From Pseudomonas proteolytica (GTDB taxonomy: Bacteria; Pseudomonadota; Gammaproteobacteria; Pseudomonadales; Pseudomonadaceae): a stretch of DNA of 64,000 nucleotides. The stretch lies in assembly GCF_007858275.1 (NCBI RefSeq), contig NZ_VFEV01000011.1, forward strand, positions 62,001 through 126,000, written 5' to 3'. Of this stretch, positions 8,753-21,703 are shown one piece after another. The notes beneath the pieces are model-generated. The model did not search any database and was not told where the DNA came from. It saw only the letters and a list, made by a program, of their open reading frames with translations. The number at the start of each line of letters is the position of its first letter. Position 1 is the first letter of the stretch. Made by a program: the position numbers and the translations under genes.

Positions 8753-10977
8753 AATTGAGCCTCTTGGGCTACACGAATGCCGACTTGGGCAGACAGTGTA
8801 AGAAAATTCGGAAAAGATGTAGCTACGTTGGCACAGTCATGGATACGAATCGGCGCAGTGGCACGCAGGGACGCCACACTGAACGCCATGGCGATCCGAT
8901 GATCACCGTGGGCATGCACTTCACCCCCGGCCATGCCGCCGCCATCAATGATAATCCCATCAGGGGTCGGCACACACTTCACACCCAGCGCCAACAGACC
9001 GTCGGCCATTACCTGGATGCGGTCAGACTCCTTGACCCGCAACTCTTCGGCACCACGCAATACCGTGCGCCCCTGGGCGCAAGCGGCGGCGACAAACAGC
9101 ACTGGGAATTCGTCGATAGCCAGCGGAACCAGCGCTTCGGGAATCTCGATACCCTTGAGCGGTGCCGCGCGTACACGCAGGTCCGCAACCGGTTCGCCGC
9201 CCACTTCACGCAGGTTTTCCAGGGTGATATCGGCCCCCATGAGACGCAGGATATCGATCACCCCGGTGCGGGTAGGATTGATTCCCACATGCTCCAGCAA
9301 CAATTCGGACCCCTCGGCAATCGAGGCGGCCACCAGGAAGAATGCCGCGGAAGAGATATCACCCGGCACTTCGATGCGCGTGGCCAACAGTGCATGACCC
9401 GACTCAACCGCCACCGTTGCGTCAACGACCTCCACCGGGCAGCCAAAACCGCGCAACATCCGCTCGGTATGATCACGGGTGGGCGCAGGCTCGGTCACCG
9501 CCGTCCGGCCTTCGGCGTACAAGCCAGCCAGCAACAGGCTGGACTTGACCTGGGCGCTAGCCATCGGCAGCGTGTAATTCAACCCCTTGAGCGACTGCCC
9601 GCCACGAATAGTCAGCGGTGGCCGGCCTTCCGGCCCGGTTTCGATCACCGCGCCCATCGCCCGTAACGGCTTGGCCACGCGATTCATCGGCCGCTTGGAC
9701 AGCGAAGCATCGCCGGTCAGCACACTGTCAAAACGCTGCGCCGCCAACAAGCCTGACAGCAGGCGCATGGACGTGCCCGAATTGCCGAGATAGATCGGCC
9801 CCGGGGCCGGCTTCAAGCCATGCAGGCCCACACCATGGATGGTCACTCGCCCGTGGTGCGGACCTTCGATCACCACACCCATGTCGCGAAACGCCTGCAG
9901 GGTCGCCAGGGCATCCTCACCCTCAAGGAACCCCTCGACTTCGGTAATACCGTCCGCCAGCGACCCGAGCATGATCGAGCGATGGGAAATGGATTTATCC
10001 CCCGGCACCCGGATCTTGCCACTCAATTGCCCACCGGGGCTGGCGACAAACACCACATCGTCAGCGTTGACAGCGGCGTCCATATAGGCACGCCGCGCCA
10101 GGATCTTGCTGAAGTGCTCGCGCGCTACCCGTGCACGGGTGAAAACACCCAGCAACTGGTGCCCATCCCCCGCATCGACCGCATCGCGCAAGGCATCCAA
10201 GTCACTGCGGAAGGTGTCTAGGGTGCGCAGTACGGCCTCGCGATTGGCGAGAAATATGTCATGCCACATCACCGGATCGCTCCCGGCAATCCGCGTGAAA
10301 TCGCGAAAACCGCCGGCGGCGTAACGGAAAATCTCCAGATTTTCGTTGCGCTTGGCCAGGGAGTCGACCAGGCCAAAGGCCAGCAAATGCGGCAGATGAC
10401 TGGTCGCCGCCAGCACTTCGTCATGACGCTCGACCTGCATATGCTCGACATCCGCCCCCAGCTCGCGCCACAGCCGATCCACCACCGCCAAGGCGGCGGG
10501 ATCGGTTTCTGGCAACGGCGTGAGGATCACCTTGTGCCGACGGAACAGTTGGGCGTTGGAGGCTTCCACCCCGCTCTGCTCGGAGCCAGCGATCGGGTGC
10601 CCCGGCACGAACCGCGCCGGCATGCCGCCAAACGCCAGCCGCGCCGCGCGTACAACATTGCCTTTGGCACTGCCGACATCCGTGAGGATCGCCTGGCCCA
10701 GGTCCATGCCAGCCAGCAGCCCCAGCAGTTTTTCCATGGCCAGGATCGGTACCGCCAACTGAATGACATCGGCGCCCTGGCATGCCAGGGCCAAGTCCGC
10801 CTCACAGCGGTCCACCACCCCCAGCTCAACCGCCAACCGACGCGATTGCGGGTCCAGATCCACACCGACCACTTCGCCACACAGGCCGCTTTCACGCAGG
10901 CCCTTGGCAAAGGAGCCGCCAATCAATCCCAGGCCGACCACCACCAGGCGACCGATCACAGGCACAACAGGTTGCAT
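8749..10977 (-). CDS. Fused prephenate dehydrogenase / EPSP synthase (TyrA-AroA)
   Basis: A two-domain enzyme of about 742 residues. Residues 1-300 are a TyrA prephenate dehydrogenase with the NAD-binding loop [16 protein letters not shown]. Residues from about 310 are AroA (3-phosphoshikimate 1-carboxyvinyltransferase), with [19 protein letters not shown] and [17 protein letters not shown]. Both act in aromatic amino acid synthesis (tyrosine branch and shikimate trunk). The fusion is standard in Pseudomonas. I chose the ATG at 10977; the frame opens at 11022, inside hisC, and a GTG seven codons further in would give 735 residues, so the start is uncertain by a few codons. Its end overlaps cmk. 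Confidence 0.95.
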   Translation of the reverse strand: MQPVVPVIGRLVVVGLGLIGGSFAKGLRESGLCGEVVGVDLDPQSRRLAVELGVVDRCEADLALACQGADVIQLAVPILAMEKLLGLLAGMDLGQAILTDVGSAKGNVVRAARLAFGGMPARFVPGHPIAGSEQSGVEASNAQLFRRHKVILTPLPETDPAALAVVDRLWRELGADVEHMQVERHDEVLAATSHLPHLLAFGLVDSLAKRNENLEIFRYAAGGFRDFTRIAGSDPVMWHDIFLANREAVLRTLDTFRSDLDALRDAVDAGDGHQLLGVFTRARVAREHFSKILARRAYMDAAVNADDVVFVASPGGQLSGKIRVPGDKSISHRSIMLGSLADGITEVEGFLEGEDALATLQAFRDMGVVIEGPHHGRVTIHGVGLHGLKPAPGPIYLGNSGTSMRLLSGLLAAQRFDSVLTGDASLSKRPMNRVAKPLRAMGAVIETGPEGRPPLTIRGGQSLKGLNYTLPMASAQVKSSLLLAGLYAEGRTAVTEPAPTRDHTERMLRGFGCPVEVVDATVAVESGHALLATRIEVPGDISSAAFFLVAASIAEGSELLLEHVGINPTRTGVIDILRLMGADITLENLREVGGEPVADLRVRAAPLKGIEIPEALVPLAIDEFPVLFVAAACAQGRTVLRGAEELRVKESDRIQVMADGLLALGVKCVPTPDGIIIDGGGMAGGEVHAHGDHRIAMAFSVASLRATAPIRIHDCANVATSFPNFLTLSAQVGIRVAQEAQL

Positions 10978-10987
10978 TGCAATCACA

Positions 10988-12100
10988 TCAACCACGGGCC
11001 AGGACCTTGGCCAGCGCCTCAAGGAAGCGACTGTTTTCAGCCGGCAAACCGATGGTGATACGCAAATGGTTGGGCATGCCGTAATTGGCCACCGGACGCA
11101 CGATCACGCCTTCGCGCAGCAGGCCCTGGAATACCGGAGCGGCCTCCTGGGCGAGATCTACGCAGACAAAGTTGCCCTTGGACTCAATCCAGCCCAGGCC
11201 CAACTCACGAAAGCCTTGCTGCAGCTGCTGCATACCGCTTTCGTTGATCCGCCGCCCTTCTTCCAGGTACTCGGCATCCTTGAGCGCCGCACAGGCCGCC
11301 GCCAGCGCCAGGCTGTTGACGTTGAATGGCTGGCGCACGCGGTTCAGCACATCCGCGACAACGGCTGTGGATAACCCGTAGCCAACCCGCAGCGACGCCA
11401 GGCCATAAGCCTTGGAGAACGTGCGCGATACCAGCAGGTTCGGGTAGGCCGCGAGGAAGTCCAGGCCGTCGGGCAAGTCACTGCCTTCGGCGTATTCGAT
11501 GTAGGCCTCGTCCAGCACCACCAACACGTGCCCAGGCACATCCTGCAGGAACTCGTTCAGCGCGTCGGCACCGAACCAGGTACCGGTCGGGTTGTTCGGG
11601 TTGGCGATAAACACCACGCGGGTCTGGGCATCGATGGCCGCCAGCATGGCCGGCAGGTCATGCCCCCAGTCCTTGGCCGCAATCACCCGCGCCTCGGCGC
11701 CGACAGCCTGGGTGACAATCGGATACACCGCAAACGCGTGCTCACTGAACACCGCATTCAGGCCCGGGGCCAGATAGGCACGCGCCACCAGTTCCAGGAT
11801 GTCGTTGGAACCGTTACCCAGGGTCACCTGGCTCAACTCGACCCGGCAGCTCTCGGCCAGCAGGGACTTGAGGGCAAAGCCGTTACCGTCGGGATAACGG
11901 GTCAGTTCCGCCAACTCTTCGCGGATCGCCGCCAGCACTTTGGGGCTTGGCCCCAGGGGGTTTTCATTGCTGGCCAGCTTGACGATCTTCGCCGGGTCCA
12001 GATTCAACTCGCGCGCCAACTCGTCCACAGGCTTGCCTGGAACGTAAGGCGACAGTTGTTGCACGCCCGGCTGCGCCAGGGCGAGGAAGTTGCCACTCAT
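10988..12100 (-). CDS. hisC: Histidinol-phosphate aminotransferase
   Basis: A 370-residue class I/II PLP aminotransferase. It converts histidinol-phosphate and often also aromatic keto acids, which fits its place between pheA and tyrA/aroA. Motifs are LASNENPLGPSPKV near residue 40, FIANPNNPTG, the LDEAYIEY strand and the PLP lysine in SRTFSKAYGLASLRVGYG. GAGG lies 7 bases before the ATG. It follows pheA by 9 bases. Pseudomonads usually carry a second hisC in the histidine operon; this copy is probably the aromatic-linked one (hisC2). Confidence 0.95.
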   Translation of the reverse strand: MSGNFLALAQPGVQQLSPYVPGKPVDELARELNLDPAKIVKLASNENPLGPSPKVLAAIREELAELTRYPDGNGFALKSLLAESCRVELSQVTLGNGSNDILELVARAYLAPGLNAVFSEHAFAVYPIVTQAVGAEARVIAAKDWGHDLPAMLAAIDAQTRVVFIANPNNPTGTWFGADALNEFLQDVPGHVLVVLDEAYIEYAEGSDLPDGLDFLAAYPNLLVSRTFSKAYGLASLRVGYGLSTAVVADVLNRVRQPFNVNSLALAAACAALKDAEYLEEGRRINESGMQQLQQGFRELGLGWIESKGNFVCVDLAQEAAPVFQGLLREGVIVRPVANYGMPNHLRITIGLPAENSRFLEALAKVLARG

Positions 12101-12109
12101 GTCAAAGCC

Positions 12110-13204
12110 TCACAAAACCGCTTTTGGGTAGGAACCCAGCACCTTGAGTGCCACGGCTTCCTGACTGATTTTCTCGAGCACACCCTTGACCAGCGGATCA
12201 CGGTGGTGGCCGACGAAGTCGATAAAGAACACATAGGTCCATTTACCGCTGCGCGAAGGACGGGTCTCAATGCGCGTCAGGTCAATCCCGTTGTCATGGA
12301 ACGGCACCAGCAGCTCATGCAGCGCCCCCGGCTTGTTGCTCATGGAGACGATGATCGACGTCTTGTCGTCGCCGGTCGGCGGCACTTCCTGGCTGCCGAT
12401 CATCAAGAAGCGCGTGGAGTTGTCCGGGCGATCCTCGATTTTCTCGGCCAGGCGCGTCAGGCCGTACAGGCCCGCAGCCATATCCCCGGCAATCGCCGCC
12501 GAATTCCACTCACCCTTGACCCGCTTGGCCGCCTCGGCGTTGCTGGAGACCGCGACGCGCTCGACATTCGGGTAATGAGCGTCCAGCCACTTGCGGCACT
12601 GGGCCAGGGACTGAGCGTGGGAGTAAATGCGGCTGATGCTGTCGGTCTTGGTGTTTTCGCCCACCAGCAAGTGGTGGTGAATACGCAGCTCGACTTCGCC
12701 ACAGATCACCATGTCGTGCTCAAGGAAGCTGTCAAGCGTATGGTTGACCGCGCCTTCGGTGGAGTTTTCCACCGGCACTACGCCGAAGTTCACCGCACCG
12801 GCAGCCACTTCGCGGAACACCTCATCGATGGCCGCCATCGGCTTGCTGATCACCGCGTGGCCGAAATGCTTCATCGCCGCCGCCTGGGTGAAGGTGCCTT
12901 CGGGGCCGAGGTACGCCACTTTCAATGGCTGCTCGAGGGCCAGGCACGAAGACATGATTTCGCGGAACAACCGCGCCATCTCTTCATTGCCCAGCGGCCC
13001 CTGGTTACGCTCCATCACCCGTTTGAGCACTTGGGCTTCGCGCTCTGGACGATAGAACACCGGCACTTCGCCTTCGGCCAGGGAAGCCATCTTGACCCGC
13101 GCCACTTCCTGGGCACACCGCGCCCGCTCACTGATCAGCTCCAGGACCTTGGTGTCCAGGGCGTCAATGCGTACACGCAGGGCCTTGAGTTCTTGCTCAG
13201 ACAT
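12110..13204 (-). CDS. pheA: Chorismate mutase / prephenate dehydratase (P-protein)
   Basis: A 364-residue bifunctional enzyme of phenylalanine synthesis. Residues 1-90 are an AroQ-type chorismate mutase (LKALRVRIDALDTKVLELIS start). About 95-270 is prephenate dehydratase, with AYLGPEGTFTQAAA, PVENSTEGAVN and DNSTRFLMIG. The C-terminal ACT domain (KTSIIVSMSNKPGALHELL, then TRIETRPS) binds phenylalanine for feedback control. The start overlaps the serC stop by one base (TAATG), and hisC follows after 9 bases, so serC-pheA-hisC-tyrA/aroA-cmk is a probable operon. Confidence 0.97.
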   Translation of the reverse strand: MSEQELKALRVRIDALDTKVLELISERARCAQEVARVKMASLAEGEVPVFYRPEREAQVLKRVMERNQGPLGNEEMARLFREIMSSCLALEQPLKVAYLGPEGTFTQAAAMKHFGHAVISKPMAAIDEVFREVAAGAVNFGVVPVENSTEGAVNHTLDSFLEHDMVICGEVELRIHHHLLVGENTKTDSISRIYSHAQSLAQCRKWLDAHYPNVERVAVSSNAEAAKRVKGEWNSAAIAGDMAAGLYGLTRLAEKIEDRPDNSTRFLMIGSQEVPPTGDDKTSIIVSMSNKPGALHELLVPFHDNGIDLTRIETRPSRSGKWTYVFFIDFVGHHRDPLVKGVLEKISQEAVALKVLGSYPKAVL

Positions 13205-14289
13205 TAGCCGTGTTCCTTTTCGAACTCTGCCATGTAGGCCACCAGTGCCTTGATGGCATTGATGTCGACGGCGTTGTAGATGGAGGCGCGCATGCCGCCT
13301 ACCGAACGATGCCCCTTGAGGTTGAGCAGGCCACGCTCGTCGGCACCCGCCAGGAATGGCTTGTCCAGGCGGTCATCGGCCAGGCGGAACGGCACGTTCA
13401 TCCACGAACGGGCGCTCAGGCTGATCGGGTTGCTGTACAGGCCGCTGGCGTCGATGAAGTCGTACAGGGTGCGCTTCTTCTCTTCGTTGAGCTTGCCCAT
13501 GGCTGCCACGCCGCCCTGCTCCTTGAGCCACTCGAACACCAGGCCCGACAGGTACCAGGCAAAAGCCGGCGGAGTGTTGTACATCGAGCCGTTGTCGGCC
13601 GCGACCTTGTAGTTGAGCATGGTCGGGCACACCGAGCGGGCACGACCGAGCAGGTCTTCACGGATGATGTTGACCAGGATGCCGCTCGGGCCGATGTTCT
13701 TCTGCGCGCCGGCGTAGATCATGCCGTAGCGGGACACATCCATCGGGCGCGAGAGAATGTCCGAGGACATATCGCACACCAACGGGACATCACCGACTTC
13801 AGGTACCCAGTCGAATTCCAGGCCGCCGATGGTTTCGTTCTGGACGTAGTGAACATAGGACGCGTCCTTGGACAACTTCCACTCGTTCTGACCTGGAATA
13901 GCGAAATAATCGTAGGGCTTGGCAGTACCGGCCACGTTAATGTTGCCGTAGCGCGAGGCCTCTTCAATGGCCTTCTGCCCCCAGATACCGGTATCGATAT
14001 AGTCGGCAGTGCCGTCTTCCGGCAGCAGGTTCAGCGGGATCTGGGCGAACTGCTGGCTGGCGCCGCCTTGCAGGAACAGCACCTTGTAGTCCGACGGGAT
14101 GTCCAGCAGGTCACGCAGATCCTGCTCGGCCTTGGTGGCAATGGACACGAACTCATCACTGCGATGGCTCATTTCCATCACGGAGAGGCCTTTGCCATGC
14201 CAGTCGAGGAGTTCACCCTGCGCGCGCTGCAGGACTGCTTCAGGAAGTGCCGCGGGACCAGCACAGAAGTTATAGGCTCTCTTGCTCAC
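13204..14289 (-). CDS. serC: Phosphoserine aminotransferase
   Basis: A 361-residue class V PLP aminotransferase that converts 3-phosphohydroxypyruvate to phosphoserine and also acts in pyridoxal phosphate synthesis. It begins SKRAYNFCAGPAALPEAVL, with the GLSVMEMSHRS segment, LQGGASQQFAQIP and the PLP lysine in AGAQKNIGPSG. The frame is open 288 bases further upstream through a REPIN, which is clearly not coding. The GTG at 14289 gives the family start and length. The gene leads the compact serC-pheA-hisC-tyrA/aroA-cmk run. Confidence 0.96.
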   Translation of the reverse strand: MSKRAYNFCAGPAALPEAVLQRAQGELLDWHGKGLSVMEMSHRSDEFVSIATKAEQDLRDLLDIPSDYKVLFLQGGASQQFAQIPLNLLPEDGTADYIDTGIWGQKAIEEASRYGNINVAGTAKPYDYFAIPGQNEWKLSKDASYVHYVQNETIGGLEFDWVPEVGDVPLVCDMSSDILSRPMDVSRYGMIYAGAQKNIGPSGILVNIIREDLLGRARSVCPTMLNYKVAADNGSMYNTPPAFAWYLSGLVFEWLKEQGGVAAMGKLNEEKKRTLYDFIDASGLYSNPISLSARSWMNVPFRLADDRLDKPFLAGADERGLLNLKGHRSVGGMRASIYNAVDINAIKALVAYMAEFEKEHG

Positions 14290-14340
14290 ATCCAATCTCG
14301 CTCTGATCTGTTGGTCACATAATTCGTGTTCGACACATAA

Positions 14341-14438
14341 CCCCTGTGGGAGCGGGCTTGCTCGCGAAAGCGGTGTGTCAGCCCGCCTATGCGCTGACTG
14401 ATACGCCGCTTTCGCGAGCAAGCCCGCTCCCACAGGGG
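14341..14438. repeat. REPIN (inverted REP pair) between gyrA and serC
   Basis: Two copies of a REP sequence face each other (GTGGGAGCGGGCTTGCTCGC and its reverse complement), with outer CCCCT/AGGGG bases also paired. The whole unit is about 98 bases and can fold into a long hairpin. This is the commonest REP family in the P. fluorescens group and is mobilised by RAYT transposases elsewhere in such genomes. The same family recurs at 17497, 21571, 34643, 53394 and 59797. Confidence 0.93.
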
Positions 14439-14477
14439 AATGCGCAGTATTGCAAACTTTCAAAAGGGACAAATAAC

Positions 14478-14505
14478 AAGGGGGCGAATCTTCATCCGCC
14501 CCCTT
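14478..14505 (-). terminator. Probable terminator of gyrA
   Basis: A 9-bp perfect stem (14478-14486 with 14497-14505; five consecutive G/C pairs) has a 10-base loop and lies 11 bases beyond the gyrA stop on the minus strand. The following T-run is poor (CTTGTTATTTG), so termination may be only partial. Confidence 0.6.
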
Positions 14506-14515
14506 GGTTGTCCGC

Positions 14516-17170
<2,655 letters not shown>

Positions 17171-17594
17171 GAGAAGCCTGATTCCTTTTTCGGGTGAAAC
17201 CTCGTCACATCCATATGGGACGAACGAAGCTCGCCGCCGCCGGCATGATGCCTGGCAACGACTTACGACAAATCAACGAGTTATGACACGGATCTGCGCA
17301 TTAAAGGTCGCCCCTTGGGGTGACCTTGGAAACCGCCGAATGGTATCACAATCGCCGCCACGCACCTATCCCCCAGATGCGCATGGAGCGTAGTAAGTTG
17401 ACGGATGACAGGCTTGAGGGCGACGAGAGGGGCTCAGAGCTGAATAGAGGCTAGGATTTGCCTGTGGATCCGAGGGTTTTGCTGGCTTTTCGGGCCAATC
17501 GCGGGCAAGCCCACTCCCACCGTTGTTTTATGAAGGCACTCATAATGTGGGAGCGGGCTTGCCCGCGATTGCAATCTGCCAGACACCAAAGCCC
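17171..17594. other. Intergenic gap between mtnA and gyrA
   Basis: A 424-base gap upstream of gyrA and downstream of mtnA, both on the minus strand. It holds the gyrA promoter region (not resolved) and one REPIN at 17497-17570. No gene is supported. Confidence 0.6.
17497..17570. repeat. REPIN downstream of mtnA
   Basis: Inverted REP pair of the GTGGGAGCGGGCTTGCCCGC type: left arm 17497-17520, right arm 17547-17570. The arms match except for one base in the left copy (ACTCCC for GCTCCC). The spacer is short, 26 bases. It lies 24 bases beyond the mtnA stop, where the hairpin could help end transcription or protect the mRNA. Confidence 0.9.
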
Positions 17595-18671
17595 TCAATG
17601 CAGGCGCTTACGGCACATCAGTTTGGCGATCTTGGCGGTATCAGGCCGCTCGACGATGCCTTTTTCGGTGACGATCACGTCGATCAGGTCCGCCGGTGTG
17701 ACGTCAAACACCGGGTTGAAGGCTGTTACATCAGCGGCAAATCGCTGCCCGGCGACGTTCAGCAGCTCGCCGGCATCCCGCTCTTCCAGGGCGACGTCAT
17801 CACCAGTAGCCATCATCAGGTCCAGGGTCGAACTCGCCGCCACCACCATAAAGCGCACACCATGGTGCATGGCGCACACGGCCAACTGGTAGGTGCCGAT
17901 CTTGCTGATCACATCGCCATTGGCGGCGATGCAGTCAGCCCCCACAATCACCCAGGTCACCCCCTTGGTCTTGAGAATATGCGCGCCAGCCGAGTCGGCA
18001 TTCACCGTGACCGGAATGCCCGCGCCCGCCAGTTCCCAGGCGGTCAACCGCGAGCCTTGCAGCCAGGGGCGGGTTTCGTTGGCATAGACCTGCTCGACCA
18101 TGCCCTCCAGAAACGCCGCACGGATCACCCCCAGCGCAGTGCCTACACCACCGCTCGCCAAGGCCCCGGCGTTGCCATGGGTCAGGATCGCCTGGGCATT
18201 GCCCTGATGCTTGCGGATCAATTCGACGCCCAATTGCGCCATGGTGAGGTTGGCTTCACGGTCGCTTTCATGGATCGCGATGGCTTCAGCCTCCAGCACC
18301 ACCAGCGGATCGGCGTGCTTTTTGAGGCGATCGAGGCGATCACGCATGCGCTTGATGGCCCAGAACAGGTTCGACGCGGTGGGACGGGAATCGGCCAGCA
18401 GCGCGTAGTCCTCCTCCCATGAAGCCTGCCAGTCACCGCCCTCGGCGATCCGCGCGCGCGCGGCCAGCACCAGCCCATAGGCGGCGCTGATGCCGATGGC
18501 CGGCGCGCCCCGCACCACCATCGCACGAATGGCCGCGGCCACTTCGTCGGCCGTCGCGCAGGTCACCCAGTTTTCCCGGGAGGGCAGCGCACGCTGATCG
18601 AGCAGGTGCAGTGCGCCATCACGCCAATCGATGGCCTTCACTTTCTCCGCTGCCAACAGTCGATCGCGCAT
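17595..18671 (-). CDS. mtnA: Methylthioribose-1-phosphate isomerase
   Basis: A 358-residue aldose-ketose isomerase of the eIF2B-like family. It converts methylthioribose-1-phosphate to the ribulose form in methionine salvage. Family segments are [42 protein letters not shown] and [19 protein letters not shown], with the catalytic cysteine expected in the G-GT/ADC region. GGGG lies 6 bases before the ATG. It is divergent from mtaD, whose product feeds the same pathway through methylthioinosine, so the shared 100-base gap is a natural joint control point. Confidence 0.95.
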   Translation of the reverse strand: MRDRLLAAEKVKAIDWRDGALHLLDQRALPSRENWVTCATADEVAAAIRAMVVRGAPAIGISAAYGLVLAARARIAEGGDWQASWEEDYALLADSRPTASNLFWAIKRMRDRLDRLKKHADPLVVLEAEAIAIHESDREANLTMAQLGVELIRKHQGNAQAILTHGNAGALASGGVGTALGVIRAAFLEGMVEQVYANETRPWLQGSRLTAWELAGAGIPVTVNADSAGAHILKTKGVTWVIVGADCIAANGDVISKIGTYQLAVCAMHHGVRFMVVAASSTLDLMMATGDDVALEERDAGELLNVAGQRFAADVTAFNPVFDVTPADLIDVIVTEKGIVERPDTAKIAKLMCRKRLH

Positions 18672-18771
18672 CCCTCACCCCGTACTCATCAACAAAAGCC
18701 GCGGATTATAGCGATCCGCCAGCCAGGACGCTCGGGTATACTTCGCCCTCTTTATATGACCGCCCTGGACG

Positions 18772-20112
18772 ATGCCCGCTATGACGCCACCTGCCGCCCC
18801 GCTCGACTTACTGCTACTGCCAAGCTGGCTGGTACCGGTCGAACCTGCGGGCGTGGTGCTCAAGGCGCATGGCCTGGGCATCCGCGACGGGCGCATCGCG
18901 TTTATCGGCCCGCGCGCGCAGGCGCTGAAGCTGGCAGCCCATGAAGTGCGCGAGTTGCCCGGAGTGCTGCTCAGCCCGGGCCTGGTAAACGCCCATGGCC
19001 ACGCGGCGATGACCCTGTTTCGCGGCCTGGCCGACGACCTGCCACTGATGACCTGGCTGCAACAACATATCTGGCCGGCCGAAGCCAAGTGGGTCGATGA
19101 GGCGTTTGTACGTGATGGCACCGACCTGGCGATTGCCGAGCAGATCAAGGGCGGCATCAGTTGCTTCTCAGACATGTACTTCTTCCCCAAGGTCGCCAGC
19201 GAACGCGTACACAACAGCGGCCTGCGGGCACAGATTGCCATTCCGATCCTCGACTTCCCGATACCCGGCGCAGCCAATGCCGACGAGGCGGTCCGCCAAG
19301 GCGTGGAGCTGTTTGGCGACCTCAAGCATCACCCACGGATCAAAATCGCCTTTGGCCCCCATGCGCCCTATACCGTCAGCGATGCAAACCTGGAAAAAGT
19401 CCGGGTGATCGCCGAGGAGCTGGACGCCGCCATTCATATGCATGTCCACGAAACCGCCTTTGAAGTGCAGCAGTCCGTGGAACAGTATGGCGAACGCCCC
19501 CTGGCCCGACTCGCGCGCCTGGGCCTGCTCGGCCCGCGCTTGCAGGCCGTTCATATGACCCAAATCAGCGAAGACGACCTGGCGTTGCTGGTAGAAAGCA
19601 ACAGCAGCGTGATCCATTGCCCGGAATCCAACCTGAAACTGGCCAGTGGCTTCTGCCCGGTGGAACGCTTGTGGCAGGCCGGCGTCAATGTGGCAGTAGG
19701 CACCGATGGCGCAGCAAGCAACAATGACCTGGACCTGTTGGGCGAAACCCGCACCGCCGCGCTGCTGGCCAAGGCCGTCGCCGGCTCGGCCAGCGCCCTG
19801 GATGCCCACCGTGCGCTGCGCATGGCCACCCTCAACGGTGCGCGGGCCATGGGCCTGGAGGCTGAAATCGGCTCGCTGGAAGTGGGCAAGGCCGCAGATA
19901 TCGTGGCCTTCGACCTTTCAGGACTGGCCCAGCAACCGATCTACGATCCGGTCTCGCAGCTTATATATGCCACCGGACGCGATTGTGTGAAACACCTTTG
20001 GGTCGGCGGCAAGCAACTGCTCGACGACCGGCAACTGACCCGTATGGATGAGCAGCAACTGAGCGCCATGGCCGCTGCCTGGGGCCAGCGCATCAGTGGA
20101 CACCACGAATAA
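18772..20112 (+). CDS. mtaD: 5-methylthioadenosine deaminase (amidohydrolase family)
   Basis: A 446-residue metal-dependent deaminase of the TRZ/ATZ amidohydrolase family. In pseudomonads it deaminates 5'-methylthioadenosine to methylthioinosine, which a phosphorylase splits to the MtnA substrate. The metal-binding signature [17 protein letters not shown] lies near residues 64-80. FGPHAPYT, the H-x-H of [11 protein letters not shown], and [14 protein letters not shown] (catalytic aspartate) follow. An ATG three codons in (18781) has better ribosome-site spacing, so either start is possible. It is divergent from mtnA. S-adenosylhomocysteine deaminase activity is also possible in the family. 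Confidence 0.9.
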   Translation: MPAMTPPAAPLDLLLLPSWLVPVEPAGVVLKAHGLGIRDGRIAFIGPRAQALKLAAHEVRELPGVLLSPGLVNAHGHAAMTLFRGLADDLPLMTWLQQHIWPAEAKWVDEAFVRDGTDLAIAEQIKGGISCFSDMYFFPKVASERVHNSGLRAQIAIPILDFPIPGAANADEAVRQGVELFGDLKHHPRIKIAFGPHAPYTVSDANLEKVRVIAEELDAAIHMHVHETAFEVQQSVEQYGERPLARLARLGLLGPRLQAVHMTQISEDDLALLVESNSSVIHCPESNLKLASGFCPVERLWQAGVNVAVGTDGAASNNDLDLLGETRTAALLAKAVAGSASALDAHRALRMATLNGARAMGLEAEIGSLEVGKAADIVAFDLSGLAQQPIYDPVSQLIYATGRDCVKHLWVGGKQLLDDRQLTRMDEQQLSAMAAAWGQRISGHHE

Positions 20113-20174
20113 CGCCGGCCCAGGATCAATATTCCGGCCAGGCACACCGTTTTATCGGATTTAGAGGACTACCC

Positions 20175-20873
20175 ATGAGTAACGTCGACCACGCCGAAAT
20201 CGCCAAATTCGAAGCCCTGGCCCACCGCTGGTGGGACCGCGAGAGCGAGTTCAAGCCCCTGCACGACATCAACCCGCTGCGGGTCAACTGGATCGACGAG
20301 CGCGTCAATCTGGCCGGCAAGAAAGTCCTCGACGTGGGCTGCGGCGGCGGCATCCTCAGCGAGGCCATGGCCCAGCGCGGCGCCACAGTGATGGGCATCG
20401 ACATGGGCGAGGCGCCTCTGGCCGTGGCCCAGTTGCATCAGTTGGAGTCGGGCGTGAGCGTGGAGTACCGCCAGATCACCGCCGAAGCCCTGGCCGAGGA
20501 AATGCCCGAGCAGTTCGACGTGGTGACCTGCCTGGAGATGCTGGAGCACGTGCCCGACCCATCGTCGGTGATCCGCGCGTGTTTTCGTATGGTCAAGCCC
20601 GGCGGCCAGGTGTTCTTCTCCACCATCAACCGCAACCCCAAGGCTTACCTGTTCGCGATCATCGGCGCCGAATACATCATGAAGCTGCTGCCGCGCGGCA
20701 CCCATGACTTCAAGAAATTCATCCGTCCTTCCGAACTGGGTGCCTGGAGCCGCCAGGCCGGGCTGACCGTCAAGGACATCATCGGCTTGACCTACAACCC
20801 GCTGACCAAGCACTACAAGCTGGCCAGCGACGTCGACGTCAACTACATGATCCAGACCCTGCGAGAGGAATAA
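20175..20873 (+). CDS. ubiG: Ubiquinone biosynthesis O-methyltransferase
   Basis: A 232-residue SAM-dependent methyltransferase that carries out both O-methylations of ubiquinone synthesis. The SAM-binding motif I is [16 protein letters not shown] (about residues 52-67), with [13 protein letters not shown] and [16 protein letters not shown] following. The C-terminal [12 protein letters not shown] is a UbiG hallmark. GAGG lies 7 bases upstream of the ATG. mupP follows after 4 bases, so they are co-transcribed. Confidence 0.97.
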   Translation: MSNVDHAEIAKFEALAHRWWDRESEFKPLHDINPLRVNWIDERVNLAGKKVLDVGCGGGILSEAMAQRGATVMGIDMGEAPLAVAQLHQLESGVSVEYRQITAEALAEEMPEQFDVVTCLEMLEHVPDPSSVIRACFRMVKPGGQVFFSTINRNPKAYLFAIIGAEYIMKLLPRGTHDFKKFIRPSELGAWSRQAGLTVKDIIGLTYNPLTKHYKLASDVDVNYMIQTLREE

Positions 20874-20877
20874 ACCT

Positions 20878-21549
20878 GTGAAGTTGAAAGCGGTTCTTTT
20901 CGACATGGACGGTACGCTGCTCGATACCGCGCCGGACTTTATCGCCATCTGCCAGGCCATGCGTGCCGAGCGCGGGCTTGCGCCGATCAACGATCAGCAT
21001 ATCCGCGATGAAGTCTCCGGCGGCGCCCGGGCCATGGTTGCCGTGACGTTTGCCATGGACCCCGAGTCCCCAGGCTTCGAAGCGTTGCGCCTGGAGTTCC
21101 TCGAACGCTACCTCAAGGGCTGCGCGATCCATAGCAAGCTGTTTGATGGCATGGCCAAACTGCTGGATGACATCGAACAGTCCAAGCTGATCTGGGGCGT
21201 GGTCACCAACAAGCCGCTGCGCTTTGCCAAGCCGATCATGGAGCAACTGGGCCTGGCCGAACGCTCGGCGCTGCTGATCTGCCCGGACCACGTGAAAAAC
21301 AGCAAGCCCGACCCGGAACCGCTGATCCTGGCCTGCAAGATGCTCGACCTGGACCCGGCCAGCGTACTGTTCGTAGGCGACGACCTGCGGGATATCGAGT
21401 CAGGGCGCGACGCCGGCACCCGCACCGCCGCCGTCACCTATGGCTACATCCACCCCGACGACAACGCCCGCAACTGGGGTGCCGACGTTGTGGTCGATCA
21501 TCCGCTGGAACTGCGCAAAGTGCTCGATAGCGCACTCTGCAGCTGCTGA
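20878..21549 (+). CDS. mupP: N-acetylmuramic acid 6-phosphate phosphatase
   Basis: A 223-residue HAD phosphatase with motif [14 protein letters not shown], motif II T-N-K-P ([10 protein letters not shown]) and motif [18 protein letters not shown]. In Pseudomonas the member next to ubiG is MupP, which dephosphorylates MurNAc-6-phosphate in cell-wall recycling that bypasses de novo UDP-MurNAc synthesis and lowers fosfomycin sensitivity. It was long annotated as phosphoglycolate phosphatase. The start is GTG at 20878, 4 bases after ubiG. The specific substrate is inferred from the conserved neighbourhood. Confidence 0.9.
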   Translation: MKLKAVLFDMDGTLLDTAPDFIAICQAMRAERGLAPINDQHIRDEVSGGARAMVAVTFAMDPESPGFEALRLEFLERYLKGCAIHSKLFDGMAKLLDDIEQSKLIWGVVTNKPLRFAKPIMEQLGLAERSALLICPDHVKNSKPDPEPLILACKMLDLDPASVLFVGDDLRDIESGRDAGTRTAAVTYGYIHPDDNARNWGADVVVDHPLELRKVLDSALCSC

Positions 21550-21570
21550 ATGGCTAACCAATGAAGCTCT

Positions 21571-21664
21571 AATGTGGAAGCGGGCTTGCTCGCGAAGGCG
21601 GTGGGTCATCTGATAGAGAGTTGACTGACACTACGCTTTCGCGAGCAAGCCCGCTCCCACATTC
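21571..21664. repeat. REPIN between mupP and the YciK-like gene
   Basis: Inverted REP pair of about 94 bases, AATGTGG...CCACATT. The left copy has one change (GTGGAAGC for GTGGGAGC). It sits between two plus-strand genes that would otherwise look like one operon, so it may lower read-through into the dehydrogenase. Confidence 0.9.
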
Positions 21665-21703
21665 AGATATGTGTTGCCCCACTGAATTTTGTTGAGGTCG
21701 ATT

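Noticed and set aside
8749..10977. TyrA-AroA fusion as a novelty
   Set aside because: This fusion is the standard arrangement in Pseudomonas.
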